Shown: positions 35,983-48,900, numbered from the stretch's first letter. The stretch is 64,000 nt of DNA from Rapana venosa (GCA_028751875.1 CM054140.1:45857895-45921894), one strand, 5' to 3'. The notes: generated from the sequence alone by a model not told the origin. Program-made: numbers and translations.

Positions 35983-36316
35983 CATTTTACGGTCTATAAG
36001 GCAACACTTTTACTCCCCAACTTGGGGGCTCACTTTCCAGCATCTGAAACTGGAAAGTGAGCCCTCTTCTCCAACGCACTTTACTGATACAACTTTTCAT
36101 TCTGTGCACACAAAAGGGTGCACTGGATGCACACTTCATGCAAATTTCTGGCCCAAATTTATAAGTTTAAGATTGGAATTTGTTGCTGAAAGGCAAGACA
36201 CTATGCAATGAGATCTAGCTGTCCGACTCCAATTTTTGACTTTTCTATCTATCATGATGTTGGGGAGTGCACCCCTGGAGATGAAAGTGTGCCTTATAGC
36301 CCATAGAATACAGTAT
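35983..36316. mobile_element. Small MITE with CTATAAGGC inverted ends
   Basis: The left end CATTTTACGGTCTATAAGGC and the inverted right end TGATACTGTATTCTATGGGC then TATAAGGC match over about 30 bp with gaps. A perfect 15-bp hairpin (GGGCTCACTTTCCAG, 36026-36064) lies inside. It has no coding capacity. Confidence 0.5.
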
Positions 36317-36759
36317 CACAACCCCAGGCCACTTTGATGCCAAATTCACACCATGACTACGCAGGCTCAGTCACATGTCACAAAACTACTGGCAGTGGCA
36401 GTGGTAAATACTACAGCAAAAGAAAATGAGCCACCAGTGGCCTGGGAAAATGGCATACATCACAACTGTTCCTGGCCACCCATGATATCTGCTTTATCTT
36501 GTAACCTCAACTACACCCTTCAGTACATGCACTATGAACAGCCACAGTAATTCATGGACAATAAGCTGCAATTTTTCCCCTTCAAACTGATCTCTTCGAC
36601 TTTTCCCTTGGTGGAAAACTGATCTCTTCGACTTTTCCCTTGGTGGAAAAGTTAACATACCCAAAAATCAATCACAATTCTTGAGAAAAAACGTTTATAT
36701 GGATTTATCTCCTTTTTTTTATGGTCACACAACCACTACTAGTTAATTCATTGGCATTG

Positions 36760-38047
36760 CAGTGTTGATTCTAGAGTGCGCCCTTGCGGGATTCCCGCAT
36801 TTTTTTCAAAATTGCCACAAAACGATGTGGGCAGTGCGCCCTAACGGACGCAAAAATATCCTGGAGGGCGTGTTTTTGAACAAACAGTGTGCCGTGGCAA
36901 CTGCCGTTTATATAATCTCTAAAATTAAGCACTACTCCCCCCACCCACCCCTCGAAGTTCTCCAATGATGCTTCTGGTTAGCTAAGTGTCTCACTTTTGA
37001 CCAATCACAGAAACTGCAGTTCATTATGTTGGTAGGCTACCCCCAGGGCCACAACAAGCCCTCTTCATACTAAAGCAGGCTCATCCTGCTCTGTTGTTCT
37101 CTTCGATTACATCATCTTCCAAGAGACCTTGTACTCCTGGAAACAAGTGACATAATTGGGACAGAGATCGTTGAGGAGATAGCAGAGGCCATTGGCCCAG
37201 CAGGTTCAGGGCTGGAGACCAGTAGCCTTGGCTTGAGAACATCGGACATGGCTATCTATCCGCTGTGTTTCAAACATGGAAAGAACAATGCATTTATTTA
37301 AGACTTTAATCTATCATCTAGATCTCTCTGAATGTGGAAATGCAAATTTGACCTCCTCTCTCTCTCTGTCCTCTGTACAATGGGGATGGGGACTGAAGAC
37401 TTTGATATTGGCTTTGGCTTTCGGCTTTAACCTATGTAGATCTAGATCTATCTCTCTGAAATACAATTTTGATCGATGGATCTCTCTCTCTCAATAAAAT
37501 TCATTCAATTCTCTCTCTCTGTCAATGTGCGATTGGTGGGGGGGGGGGGGGGGGGGGGACTTTGACATTGGCTTTAACTTATCTAGACCTCGATCTATCT
37601 CTGAATGTGGAAATAAAAATTTGGCCTCTCTCTCTCTCTCAGTGTACCTTCTGGGTGAGAAAAAAACTTGGATATTGGCTTTTACCTCTTGTCTCATCTA
37701 GATCTATCTCCCCAACTCTGTGGAAATACAAATTTAACTTTGCTCTCTCTCTCCTCCACCTCCCTCTCTCTCCCCTCTACCCCCACTCTCTCTCTTTCCT
37801 GTGTCACAAGTGCTTACTGCATATTAACTGCAACACTTAAAGTGAATATTTAATCCTTTCTGCCTACGTATCTGCTTGTTTGTTTTGTTTCTCTTACTTG
37901 AAAAAAATAGCAGAAACTAAGAGTACTGAGGATACTGTAAGCAAATACTACTTGTCCCCTTTTATGAAGGGAGGGGGGCAATGCCCTCTTTTTTTCATTT
38001 TAGGGGGCCCTTGGGCCCCTTATTTTGAAATCCTAGAATCAACACTG
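36760..38047 (+). mobile_element. Non-autonomous DNA element, copy 1 (1288 bp)
   Basis: Perfect 15-bp terminal inverted repeats CAGTGTTGATTCTAG and CTAGAATCAACACTG, flanked by the 5-bp direct repeat CATTG (36755-36759 and 38048-38052). The left end has TGCGGGATTCCCGCA, the right end GGGGGCCCTTGGGCCCC, both palindromic. The middle holds repeated GAATGTGGAAATACAAATTT and CT-rich stretches and no transposase. A 5-bp duplication recalls Transib and the CAGTG start recalls hAT, so I leave the superfamily open. Confidence 0.85.
37538..37558 (+). repeat. Poly-G run, 21 G
   Basis: A homopolymer inside copy 1 of the CAGTG element; the matching place in copy 2 is not a G run. Confidence 0.9.
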
Positions 38048-38323
38048 CATTGTGTCGTAGCTAATAAATTAAGACACTCACTACACTGCAAAATGCCGAA
38101 TCATAGCTATAAAGACAAAACAATCCTGTTTAAGGGAAATTACTTGTGCTGCTAGGTGAATTAGTCACTGTAAGTTATTTTTCATGAAAATATTGACATA
38201 GAAGAGGTACTTGCTGCTGAAAGAAGCAGAATTGGGAACTTTTACTTGAAAGTGATTCCCTAGTCTCGGGAATCATCACTTTGTTTGAAATCAATGTGAT
38301 TCTTTTTTGATACCATCCCAATG

Positions 38324-39466
38324 CGAGGGCACTATCCAGTGAACTGAGACCAATTCATTGTTTAGTCAAAACACATGCCGATGATCAAATCTGTTCATTT
38401 CATCTTCTCAAAGTATTCACCCCTTCTCCCAATCCATTGAAGAAACGTCCATCTGTAGGCCTCTCTTGGTCCATGTACCAGATACTGGAAAAACCGCTGT
38501 TCCCAAGGCTGCTGGGCTCTTGAAACTCCTTCCTACCAGGGACTTCTTCGGAGGGGGAAAGAGGTCAAAGTAACAAGGTGCATGGTCTAGGAAGTATGGA
38601 GGGTGTGGCAAAGTTTCAGTGTTCTCTGCCGCTAGATACCTTTTCACAAGCTTTGACTGGTGAGCAGAAGCGCTGTTATTAAAGATCTTGTTTCCCCTCA
38701 TGCCAGCGTTTGGTCAGGCAGCTGTGTAAAACTTCTTGAGGTCAGACAAAGTTGAGTCTCTGTAGAACTCGCTCGTGACCGACTGTCCTTGCTTGCTTGC
38801 TTGCTTCACCTTCTTTTGCGACTGCTGGTGTTGAGCTATTTGGGGCAGATCTTTCCAAACCCACACTTTGTTTTGCGACTTTCTGGGAGGTTCATATATG
38901 TACACCCATTCTTGTGAATGTTAAGTATATTTTTGCAGAAACGCACCTCTCCCCCTTATTGTCCGACATCAAAACATATGGGACCCACAAGTTATGTCTT
39001 CGTATCTTAGACACGGCCAACACAATCTGCAATTTCTTCCAGGTTAACTCTATAATCTTCTTCTACCATGGCAACCAACTTATCACCTTTCTTGGATTTT
39101 CGCATTTATGCCTGTTATCTGATGAAAGGCTTTATTCATCAAAACACGGTTGCTTTCGAAGGAGCAGATGGTTGTCCAAGTGCTCTAAGTTCTGCAAGTG
39201 TATCTGGTGCATTCCTGCCAAGTGCCACACGTACCTTGATGTAGCTGCTATAATCTTCAGTCGTAAAATGTCATTTTCTTTGCCACTTTTCTCCTCAGTG
39301 TCTGACAGTGCCTTGCCAAAATGTATCAGGACAGGAAGACGGATCACAGGAGATTGATTTAATTTGGCGCAGAAATACTTCGTACTCCCAACATTTTTTG
39401 TGACGTAACTTGCCATTCTTGGTTAAACGCGCTTAAGGTGGTCTCAGTTTATTGGAAAGTGCCCTC
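38324..39466 (-). mobile_element. Mariner-like element remnant with inverted ends, 1143 bp
   Basis: The ends CGAGGGCACTATCCAGTGAA (left) and CGAGGGCACTTTCCAATAAA (right, inverted) continue into CTGAGACCA on both sides, about 28 bp. The right flank is TA and the left TG, as expected for a mutated TA duplication. On the minus strand the 3' half reads LAAENTETLPHPPYFLDHAP, CYFDLFPPPKKSLVGRSF, the mariner pattern HPPYSPDLAP.D..LF..LK. Upstream pieces include YEPPRKSQNKVWVWKD. It is broken by stops and frameshifts. Confidence 0.82.
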
Positions 39467-40030
39467 GTACCTTCATCACCTAAACTGATGTGCTTGATTT
39501 GGATCACAGATGACTTCTGTGCATGAAATTTGAAGTGCTCTTCCCCAGTTTTTCCTGCATGTGTTTTTGTTTTCCCTGGACTGTTGCTTATTTTCTACAG
39601 AATTTGGTCAGAGTTAATTAACTCTTTGATTTGGGCTCAACTTGGCTCATGCAGTTTCATTTTCAGCTGAAAAAGAAAGGTGTGGCTTACATAACAAAGC
39701 AGCTTGTTGCCCATCAGTTACAGTACTGTTCACAAAACCAGACCAAAATATGTCTGAGCCAAAATGTCAAAACTTGGTCCAGGCATTATTCAACGTCATG
39801 AACATCTTATAATAAATATTAAATATTGCAAAAGACAGATGACCAAATAAAAATAGTATCAGGAGGGGAAGGGAGGCAAGTAGCAAACTACTGGAAACTT
39901 ACTTCCAGTGATTTGCTTATCGTCATCACTACACAATTTATTTTTTGTGAGGGGGAGGGGGGTCTTCTTTTTATTTTTATTTTAGGAATACTTCCAATGA
40001 TTCATAGAGCACATAAAAATGTCCACAACC
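39467..40030. other. Intergenic, no recognised feature
   Basis: AT-rich, with no element or exon recognised. Confidence 0.5.
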
Positions 40031-40035
40031 ACAGG

Positions 40036-41355
40036 CAGTGTTGATTCTAGGGTGCGCCCTTGCGGGATTCCCGCATTTTTTTCATAATTGCCACAAAATG
40101 ACGTGGGCAGTGCGCCCCAATGGACGCAAAAAATTCCTGGACAGCACGTTTTTGAACCAACAGTGCGGCATCGCAACTGCCGTTTGTGTCATCTCTAAAA
40201 ATAAAATTAAGCGCTACTTTCGCCGAAGTTCTCTGTTGATTCTTCTGATTGGCTAAGCGCCTCACTTTTGACCAAACACAGGGGCCGTACATAGTTTGTC
40301 CTTGTCAGTTCCTGCAGCGGTCATTAAGTTGGTAGACTAACCCAGGGGTGGCAAGATTTTCTGATACGCGCCTACAAGCCATCTTCATAATAAAGCGGCT
40401 TGTTCTGCTCTGTTGTCCTCTTCGTTTACGTCATAATCCAAGAAGCCTTGTACTCCAGAAACAAGTGACATGATTGGGACAGAGATTGTAGAGGAGATTG
40501 CAGATAGATCTGGCCAGGCAAGTAGCCCAGGCTTGAGAACAGTGATCGTGGCATGCAGTAAGATAGATCCCCTGTGTATCAAACCTGGAAAGAGCAATGC
40601 CTTCACTAAAGGAGGATGCCCTAATTACAGAACAGCACTCTTGAGCATCACGCAAAAACACTGCCCATCACAGAAAGACTTCCATGAGTTAGGAGACTCT
40701 CTCTGTACATCCTGTTTAAATCTAGATCTATCTCTCTCTCTCTCCCTCAATGTCCGATCATGGGGCTGGGGTGGAAACAAGACTTTTCATATTGACTTTA
40801 ACTATCATGTAGATCTAGATCTATCTCTCTGCATGTGGAAATACAAATTTGATCTCTCTGTCTGTCTGTCACTCTCAAAAACAAGACTCTGCCTTTAACT
40901 TATCATGTAGATCTAAACCTAGATCTATCTTTGTGAATGTGGAAATACATATGTGGCCTCTCTCTCTCTCTCAGTGTACCTGGGGGATATTGGCTTTTAC
41001 TTCTCTTCTCTTCTCGATCTATCTCCCCAACTCTGAAAATACAAATATGACTTTGACCCCCCCTCCCTCCTCTCTCTCTCTCTGTCTCTCCCCTCATCTG
41101 ACTCCCACTCTCTGACTCCCCCATCCCCCTCTGTCATGAGTGCTTAATTCAGATTAACTACAACACTTATGGTGAATATATTTAATCCTTTCTGCATAGT
41201 ATCTGCATGTTTGCTTTGTTTCTCTTCCTTGAAAAATAGTAGAAACTAAGAGTACTGTAAGTCCCCTTTTTTAGGGGTGGAGGGGCAATGCCCCCTTTTT
41301 ATTCATTTTAGGGGGCCCTTGGGCCCCTATTTTTGATATCCTAGAATCAACACTG
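40036..41355 (+). mobile_element. Non-autonomous DNA element, copy 2 (1320 bp)
   Basis: Same 15-bp inverted ends and interior as 36760-38047. Flanks ACAGG and ATAGG fit a mutated 5-bp duplication. Shared interior landmarks: GCGCCCTTGCGGGATTCCCG, TAAGCGCC/TAAGTGTC TCACTTTTGACCAA, ACAAGTGACAT and AATTGGGACAGAGAT, AGATCTAGATCTATCTCTCT. Confidence 0.85.
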
Positions 41356-41407
41356 ATAGGAATGGTCACAGCACTAAAAGTGCTTTCAAATGATACAATC
41401 ATTTTGC

Positions 41408-41425
41408 GGGGGGGGGGGGGGGGGG
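41408..41425 (+). repeat. Poly-G run, 18 G
   Basis: A homopolymer just right of CAGTG element copy 2. Confidence 0.9.
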
Positions 41426-41746
41426 AGTTATGAGTTACTCTCAACACTCAGAGGATACTTTTTACAAGGTCATTGTACCTCCTTGAATAAAACCCATTTT
41501 CTGCCTGCGAAGACAAAAAAGTGTTTTGCAAAAATTCCACCCTGACATCATGCTCCCAACCACTATGTCTTGGGGGGGTGGCATATTTGATTGTCCTTGA
41601 AATGCAATTGCTTTAACATCATTACGACTAGTTTAAACAAGGGATTGTCATTAGACAGACGATACTCAACAAAACAGCGAAAAAGCTCTACAGTATCAGC
41701 AGTGTGGCTTTCCAGTCCTCTCCTGCTTCCAAAGCAAAAATTTAAA

Positions 41747-42178
41747 TGCCAGGATGCCCAGAGTCGGGATACGGTCAACTTCATAGTGGGAAGAAATGGT
41801 CGCATACGCAAAATCTCACCTTTGGTGAACCTCATGGCTGTATCCGAGGAACAAAGGAACAAAATGACCAGTCCTCTTTTATACAACTCAGGCAATCACA
41901 AGTTTCATAGCAGGGCTGACACTGCAGCAATTACATCTGGGATTGAACAAATTGGGTTGTCCTACCTTTCCAAAGTGAAATTTCAATGTTGGAATCCTCA
42001 TAGTCAGAATATGGTTACCTTCATGGGGGACAAAAATGGTCGCATATGTACAATCTCACCATTGGTGAACCTCAGAGCTCTAGCCAAGGAACGAGATAAA
42101 AATGTAATCGTCTTTTATACAGCTTGGGCAATCCCAAGAGCATTAACAGGGCGAACATTGCAGCAAATACATCTATGA
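41747..42178 (+). repeat. Two tandem extended repeat J units (about 240 bp each)
   Basis: Each unit has CAGAGTCGGGATACGGTCAA or its variant, GGTCGCATACGCAAAATCTC, TTGGTGAACCTCA and a 3' extension with CTTTTATACA, GGGCAATC and GCAGCAA..TACATCT. Repeat J is therefore the left part of a longer element. A 195-codon frame crosses both units, but the shared frame is a by-product of the repeat. Confidence 0.7.
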
Positions 42179-42334
42179 CTGAAACAAATCCAAAAAGTAA
42201 TCATTTAAGAACCACCAGACTATACGATGACAAAACCCCAAACCTAAATAAGAACCCAACAGCCAGGCTATCTAAACCATCGACTCAAATGTAAAAGTAG
42301 TCTAAGCTATGAAGGAGAAACGAAAAAAGAAAGA

Positions 42335-43150
42335 AAGAAGCCTGAGCACATCATAACTTACAATTGAAGTAAGGATATTGCTTGGCATGGCCTCAATTCA
42401 CATTAAAACCCATGTATGTGCCCTTCCCTAACAAAAAAGCTACCAGCCCTTCCCTAACAAAAAAGCTACCAAACCTAAATGCCCATGATACTCCAAAGTT
42501 ACCACATCTTTTTTATATCTTTGTCCACCTTGTTCGACGATGACCTTCAAACGCCGGAGGAGGCAGCTGCTGTTTTGGAAAATGGGCAGAAAATATTTTA
42601 GTGGAGATGCTTTGCCCACAGTACACCCCTACTCTCTCAGTTAAGGCGGCTGCAGCACATAACGACTAAACTGGTCAGTCATAGTCGATCACTAAAGACT
42701 AAGCTGTAAAGTGGATTTCCATGAGCAGGAAAGCCACTGATCATACAGCCTCTCACTTTGCTGTTATTGCCCCCAGTGTCAATGGTTTAATCAAGAACTA
42801 TGATGAAGCCCTAGAACGTGTGTGTGTGTGTGCTGAAGGCATGAGCACATCATAATAGACTAGTGAAGTAAGGACATGACTTGGCTTGGTATGGCCTGAG
42901 ATCATGTTAATAGGTATACGCCTTTCCCTCACTCTAAAAAAAAAAGCGCTACCAAACCTAAATACTCATGATACACCAAAATAACCTGAACACGTCATGG
43001 TCATAACATTGCTAACGAAGCATGGACATAGCATCACTTTACAATAAAACTATGTATATGCCCTCCTCCCCCCCCCCCCACACACACACAAAATCTACCA
43101 AACCTAAATATCCATGATACACACACCAAAATGACTAAACCTACACAATA
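42335..43150. repeat. Three diverged ~150-bp repeats
   Basis: Units near 42339-42510, 42838-42985 and 42986-43130 share GAGCACATCATAA, GAAGTAAGGA, ACCAAACCTAAAT and CCATGATAC.CCAAA. The family is unknown. Confidence 0.55.
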
Positions 43151-43259
43151 ATAATATGAATTATCCACACCAAAAACATCAGACCTGAACCGTAACAAAA
43201 ATAGCCATAATGCCCCCCGCCAAAATACTGTATCCATTTTGTCTAATTTATATTAAAGG

Positions 43260-45090
43260 AAGTTACTGTCTACTGATTGTACAAATGTAGCATATGAAGG
43301 AAGATTTTTTTCCTTTAAAGGTATGTGTGTGAATACATTTGAATTTGTTTAACTGTTACTCATTGTTGGTTGCATATATAAATTCCATTTATTATTATTA
43401 TTATAAAATCCTGCTTTTACAATCTATCAATGTCCTTTCTGTTCAATATTTAAAAAACCATAACACCTATAAAATCTGCTTACCAGCTTACAAAAAATCG
43501 TGTTTACTCCAACTGAATTTGAATCCAGAAGCAGTAAACAACCAAGGGAAACAACCAACATTTTATTCTTTTGTTTCAATAGTTCCGTCATCCACTGAAA
43601 AAAAAATTTTTTTTTTTTTAAAAAGGCTTCCATTTTATAATTGTTTTTAAACAGCTCCACAGTAAATAAAAAACCAACACACTTTGCTTTAATCACTTGT
43701 AAGTGTGCACTTTGAACACTAAGTTACCTAGTGCAGGACTGCCCTATTTGGAGAAGGAGGGGTTTTTTGTGGGTTTTTTTAAAAATCTGCTAGGGTCATT
43801 TATGTAGTGTGTATGTACAGAATAAATGATCCTGTGGTGCAAAGATTCACACGGCAAGTCATGATCCATGGGATTCTCCTGCCCATCAAGACTTGCAACA
43901 TATGTTGAAGAAATTAAAAAAGCTTACGTACACACTCCAACCTTGTCAGTGAATGCAATGCGGCACAACTCCACACAACCAGCAAGGGTTTGTTACAAAC
44001 CAGTCAATTCAAAACACCCCCACTATACTCAACTGCAAATCACATACAGCGATACAATCACACAAATAATCATAATACGACAAACGTCACTTGAACAACT
44101 AAAGTGAGATCGGTGGCACAAAAACTAAACAACAGCAGAGATGTGTGGCCACAAATACAATAACAATCCAAAATAATCCAAACCATAAAGAGGCTGCTTC
44201 CTGAACAATTTCAGTGGGGGAAAAAAATAGCTGTTCAATATGCACAACTAAAATAATGACTGTCCTCTCTCTCACACAGGAATGTTATCTACAAAGTGGC
44301 AGTAACACAAGAAAAGGAATGCCGAGCTGAAATTACTAAACAATTAACAACCATCTTCATAAAAAAAGTTGGGGGGAAAAAATTGCACCAATCGTCTCTG
44401 CCATTTTGATTTTTGTGATGTTTTTACTCCATTTTCAAACCCAGATCTCTCCTTTTAAACAAAAATGAGGGGTAGGGGGGAATCCAAGCTATGTTTTGCC
44501 TTTTAAAATGAATGATGAATGAATGTTTTAAAAAAATATAAATGTCAAAATAAATGCCGTCTAGAGCAGAATGAGGTAATGACAAATATGGGTCATTTTC
44601 AGAGTGTACATATCAGACACAAATATTCTCAAGTATAAAGCTACAGACACACTAAAAACATAGCACATTCACATTTGTAAAATATATGCTCATACATAAA
44701 AGGGGAAAAAAATTCTTTCCCCAAAAAGACATTTTGTTCTTCAATGAAAGTAAAAAAGAAAAAAAATTTGTTCCATTTTTCTTTTCTTTCTTATAGATAC
44801 ACTTAACTTGCATTTCAAGAAATCCTTTTTCCTGAAAAAGATTCAGACTTCACTTGCTGTGTATAGTTTCTGTCAACAAGCTCGTCAGGCATTTCCGTCT
44901 CATCATTTTCTGGTCAATTCCAGAATATCAAACAAGAAAGAATGAAAAAACTGAGAAAGAACATGCAGACTCCTAATTTCTTTTAAAAACCCTAAAAAGT
45001 TTGGGGTGTTTTGGGGTGGGTTTTTTTACAAATTATTAACAAACAGAAGTCAAAGACTGGAGCAAATGCAGATAGTCAGGAGTCAGGAGA
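43260..45090. other. Intergenic, no recognised gene
   Basis: Only a partial repeat H (43367-43405) and simple A/T runs. The longest frames are about 100 codons with no family resemblance. Confidence 0.5.
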
Positions 45091-45092
45091 TA

Positions 45093-45243
45093 GTGTCACA
45101 GGGTGGATCATGTCAGAGTCACAGGGTGGATCATGTCGTGTCACAGGGTGGATCATGTCGTGTCACAGGGTGGATCATGTCGTGTCACAGGGTGGACCAT
45201 GTCATGTCACAGGGTGGATCATGTCATGTCAGTGTCACAGGGT
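45093..45243 (+). repeat. Tandem repeat, 17-24 bp unit, seven copies
   Basis: GTCACAGGGTGGATCATGTC with GT or AGA linkers, nearly perfect. Confidence 0.92.
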
Positions 45244-45954
45244 GCAGCAGCTATCACCATACCCACTGACACTGACAGGTAAGCTAACTGACTCTATTTC
45301 AAAACATGATCAAACTTCCCTGCAAAACACAAAAATTCAGTTGGGATACTAGCCCCAGCTCAATAATTTAAAAAAAAAACCTTTTATGAATTTACTTCAG
45401 TTTTGTCTTGACAGTCGCCACTTCAGAGCTAGAACATATATAAGAAAACCCACCAGTGAAAGAAAATAAAAACTGGATTAGCTGTGCCAAGATTTCCACC
45501 AGGAAATCTGGGGCTAAATGCAACATGCAGAAAGATATTTACAGGGTACAAGTACACTAATAGTCACTCTTTCCCTTCATTAAACTATTCAACGACCATC
45601 TTCTTCAAAAACAAAGTAAAATTTTGTGTGAATGAACAAAAAATTACAGTGATATCAGCACAGACCATGAACAGCAACTGCTTTTTCCTTCATTTTGGCT
45701 CAATGAGATGTCTATACTGCAGTATAAACATTTTTTTATCATATTCTACCCGATCTATTTTGGAGCATATCTTTAAAGGCAGGGGATGTGGGGATGTAGG
45801 TTTGTGGGTGGTTTTTTTTTAAAGTATGAAGCCCATTCACGATAGCTATACACTGCCTTAACGTCTATAAAAAAAAATTTCTGTCCCTAGATTTATAATT
45901 ATACATTTCCCTCTCAAAAACAAAAAAAAGAGAGAAAAAGTGGACTGTATGTCT

Positions 45955-48900
45955 TCAGTATGGTCAGGTCAGAGACTCCCTCTGCTACTGGTAACCATGT
46001 AACCCAGTACCACCTGCCACATGTGGGGAGTAAACCCAACCAAAAAATCCGACCTGGAGAGGGATGGGCTCCGCCAGGTTTGATTTGCCCAAGATACACC
46101 AATGACAAAGACAGCCAGAATCTCCATACCGGATCGGTCGTCGCCCGGGTTACCAAGGACCGCGCCTTTTGTTGCCCATCAGGACAGATGTCGAAAGTAT
46201 GCTACTGATGTAAAACGCAGCAAAATTCGTGCCAGACACAACACCATCATTGGCACATGGAATGTACGGACCACTAAGAGCTGCAGGCAAAGTGGAAGAA
46301 CTGACACATGAGATGTCCAGATATCATTGGCACATCCTTGGGCTCTGCGAAGTCAGGTGGAAAAACATGGGAGAAACAACGACCCAGGAAGACCACAAAT
46401 TATACTACAGTGGAAAACAGGATAAACATGAACACGGCGTGGGGTTTCTCGTTCACAAAGACACCGTGAACACCGTCATGAGCTGTCAGCCTGTGACCAG
46501 CAGACTTATTACCATCCGCCTGAGAGCAACCCCCTTTAACATAACTATAGTACAGGCATACGCCCCTACATCAGACTGCACAGATGAAGCCATAGAAGAA
46601 TTTTATGACCAGCTACAAGAGGTTCTGAATCAAACACCCAAGAAAGACATCCTCGTTGTGCAAGGCGACTGGAACGCCAAGGTAGGAGAAGATGCATGGA
46701 AAGACTGGGAGGGCGTTTGTGGGCCACATTGTAATAACCAATCAAATGAAAGAGGCTTGAGACTCCTGGAGTTTGCCAGTAACAACCACCTCCAGCTAGT
46801 GAATACACTTGGCCCACACAGAAATCCAGAAAATGGACATGGCATAGCCCAAATGGAGAACACCACAACCAAATAGATTACATCATGGGGGAAAAGACGG
46901 TTTCAGTCTAGCGTTAACATCGCACAGACACGTAGTTTTTCCAGGAGCAGACATAGGGAGTGATCATGATCTTGTGATGATGGACTTTCCGACTACGTCT
47001 AAAGAAAATCCACAAGCGGAACAACATCAGGATAAATTTGACCTCGAGAAAGCTGAAGGACCCAGAGGTATTAGAAATTTTTCAAGCAAGGATAGGCGAA
47101 AGTTGCAGCACTCACTGTGTTAGACTCAGACATAGACACACTGACGAATATTTCAATACAGCAGTGACTGAAACAGCAAACGAGCTTCTTGGAAACGCCG
47201 ACCAGTCAAAAAACCATGGGTCACACCTAACATCCTACAACTATGCGACAAGCGTAGAGAGTTGAAGAAAAAGAAAAATGAAACAAAAGAAAGAGCAGAA
47301 CAATAGAATCAGGAAGTCCATGACGGAGGCAAAAGAGAAATGGATCGGTGAACAGTGCCAAGACATTGAAGAGAACATCAAGAAAAACAATAGCAAGAAA
47401 GCATATCAGCTGGTGAAAGACCTGACTAGCACGAAACAGAGAAAAGGTTTAACAATCCAAGACAAAAATGGGAAGTGTCTCACTGACGACCAGGATATTC
47501 TGAACAGATGGACAGAATACTGCTCCGACCTGTATAACTATAGAACCGCAGGAGATCCAGAAGTCCTTAATGTACCCGAAAGCAAAGACACAGACAGTCA
47601 CCCTATCCTCCGAGAAGAAGTTGGAAACAGCAGTCAGATCGCTGAAAAAGGGGAAGTCAGCAGGGGCTGACAACATTCCAGCTGAGTTGGTCCAAGTGGA
47701 GGGGAAGCCATGATCAGCGCCCTACAAAAGAATCTGCAACAAGATCTGGCAGACTGGAAAATGGCCAACACCATGGACGCAGTCACTCATCATCACCCTC
47801 CCAAGAAAGGAAATCTACAACAATGCCATATTACCGCACAATCAGCCTCATATGTCACCCAAGCAAGGTCATGCTGCAGATAATATTGAATAGACTGAAG
47901 CCACAAGCAGAGACCATCATTGCTGAGGAACAAGCAGGTTTCAGAGCAGGGCCAGCACAACAGAACAGATATTCAACCTCAGAATACTATGTGAGCGGTA
48001 CCTTCAACATCAACAAGACCTATACCACATATTTATCGATTTTAAGAAGGCATTTGACAGGGTGTGGCATGCAGCTTTGTGGGCAACCATGAACTTGTAC
48101 AGCATCAATGCAAACCTGATCAGAGTCATCAAACAGCTGTACAACGAGGCCACCAGTGCAGTGTACTACAACAACAACATTGGAGAATGGTTTCGAACAA
48201 CAGTTGAGTAAGGCAGGGCTGGTCTACTCTCACCCACTCTTTTCAACATCTTCCTTGAGAGAATCATGGCTGATGCACTGGAACATCATAAAGGTCAGTC
48301 AGCATTGGTGGCAGAACGATCACAAACCTCCGCTTCGCAGATGACATTGATGGAATAGCAGGATCAGAAAAAGAGCTTGCCAGCCTAACAGAACACTTGG
48401 ATAAGGCCTCCAAAAACATACGGCATGGAAATCATGAGAGAAGACCAAACTGATGACTAATTAAACCCAACGGCATTAGCACTGATATCAGGGTTAATGA
48501 CCAGAAGCTGGAAACAGTTCAAAGCTTCAAGTACCTGGGAGCCATTGTATCCGACCAGGGATCCAAGCCAGAAGTAGTATGCAGGACTGCACAGACAATA
48601 ACAGCTTTGTCAAAACTAAACACCATCTGGAGAGATAAGAATATCTCGCTTATCTCCAAGATCAGACTAATGCGCTCCTTGTCATATCCATATTTCTGTA
48701 TGCCTGTGAATCATGGACCCTGACTGCAGATTTGGAGAGAAGAGTACAGGCAGTGGAGATGAGATGCTTTCGGAGACTCCTTGGCATCTCCTACAAAGAC
48801 CACATAAGCAACGAAAGCGTGCATAACAGAATCCAGCAAACCATTGGACCCTATGAGAACCTTCTAACGATCGTGAAAAAGCGTAAACTTAAGTGGTATG

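Noticed and set aside
37276..37840. Overlapping 70-120-codon frames on both strands
   Set aside because: They lie in the non-coding interior of the CAGTG element and reflect CT-rich sequence.
41591..42178. 195-codon frame as a possible gene
   Set aside because: It lies over two copies of repeat J; the same sequence elsewhere is interrupted by stops.
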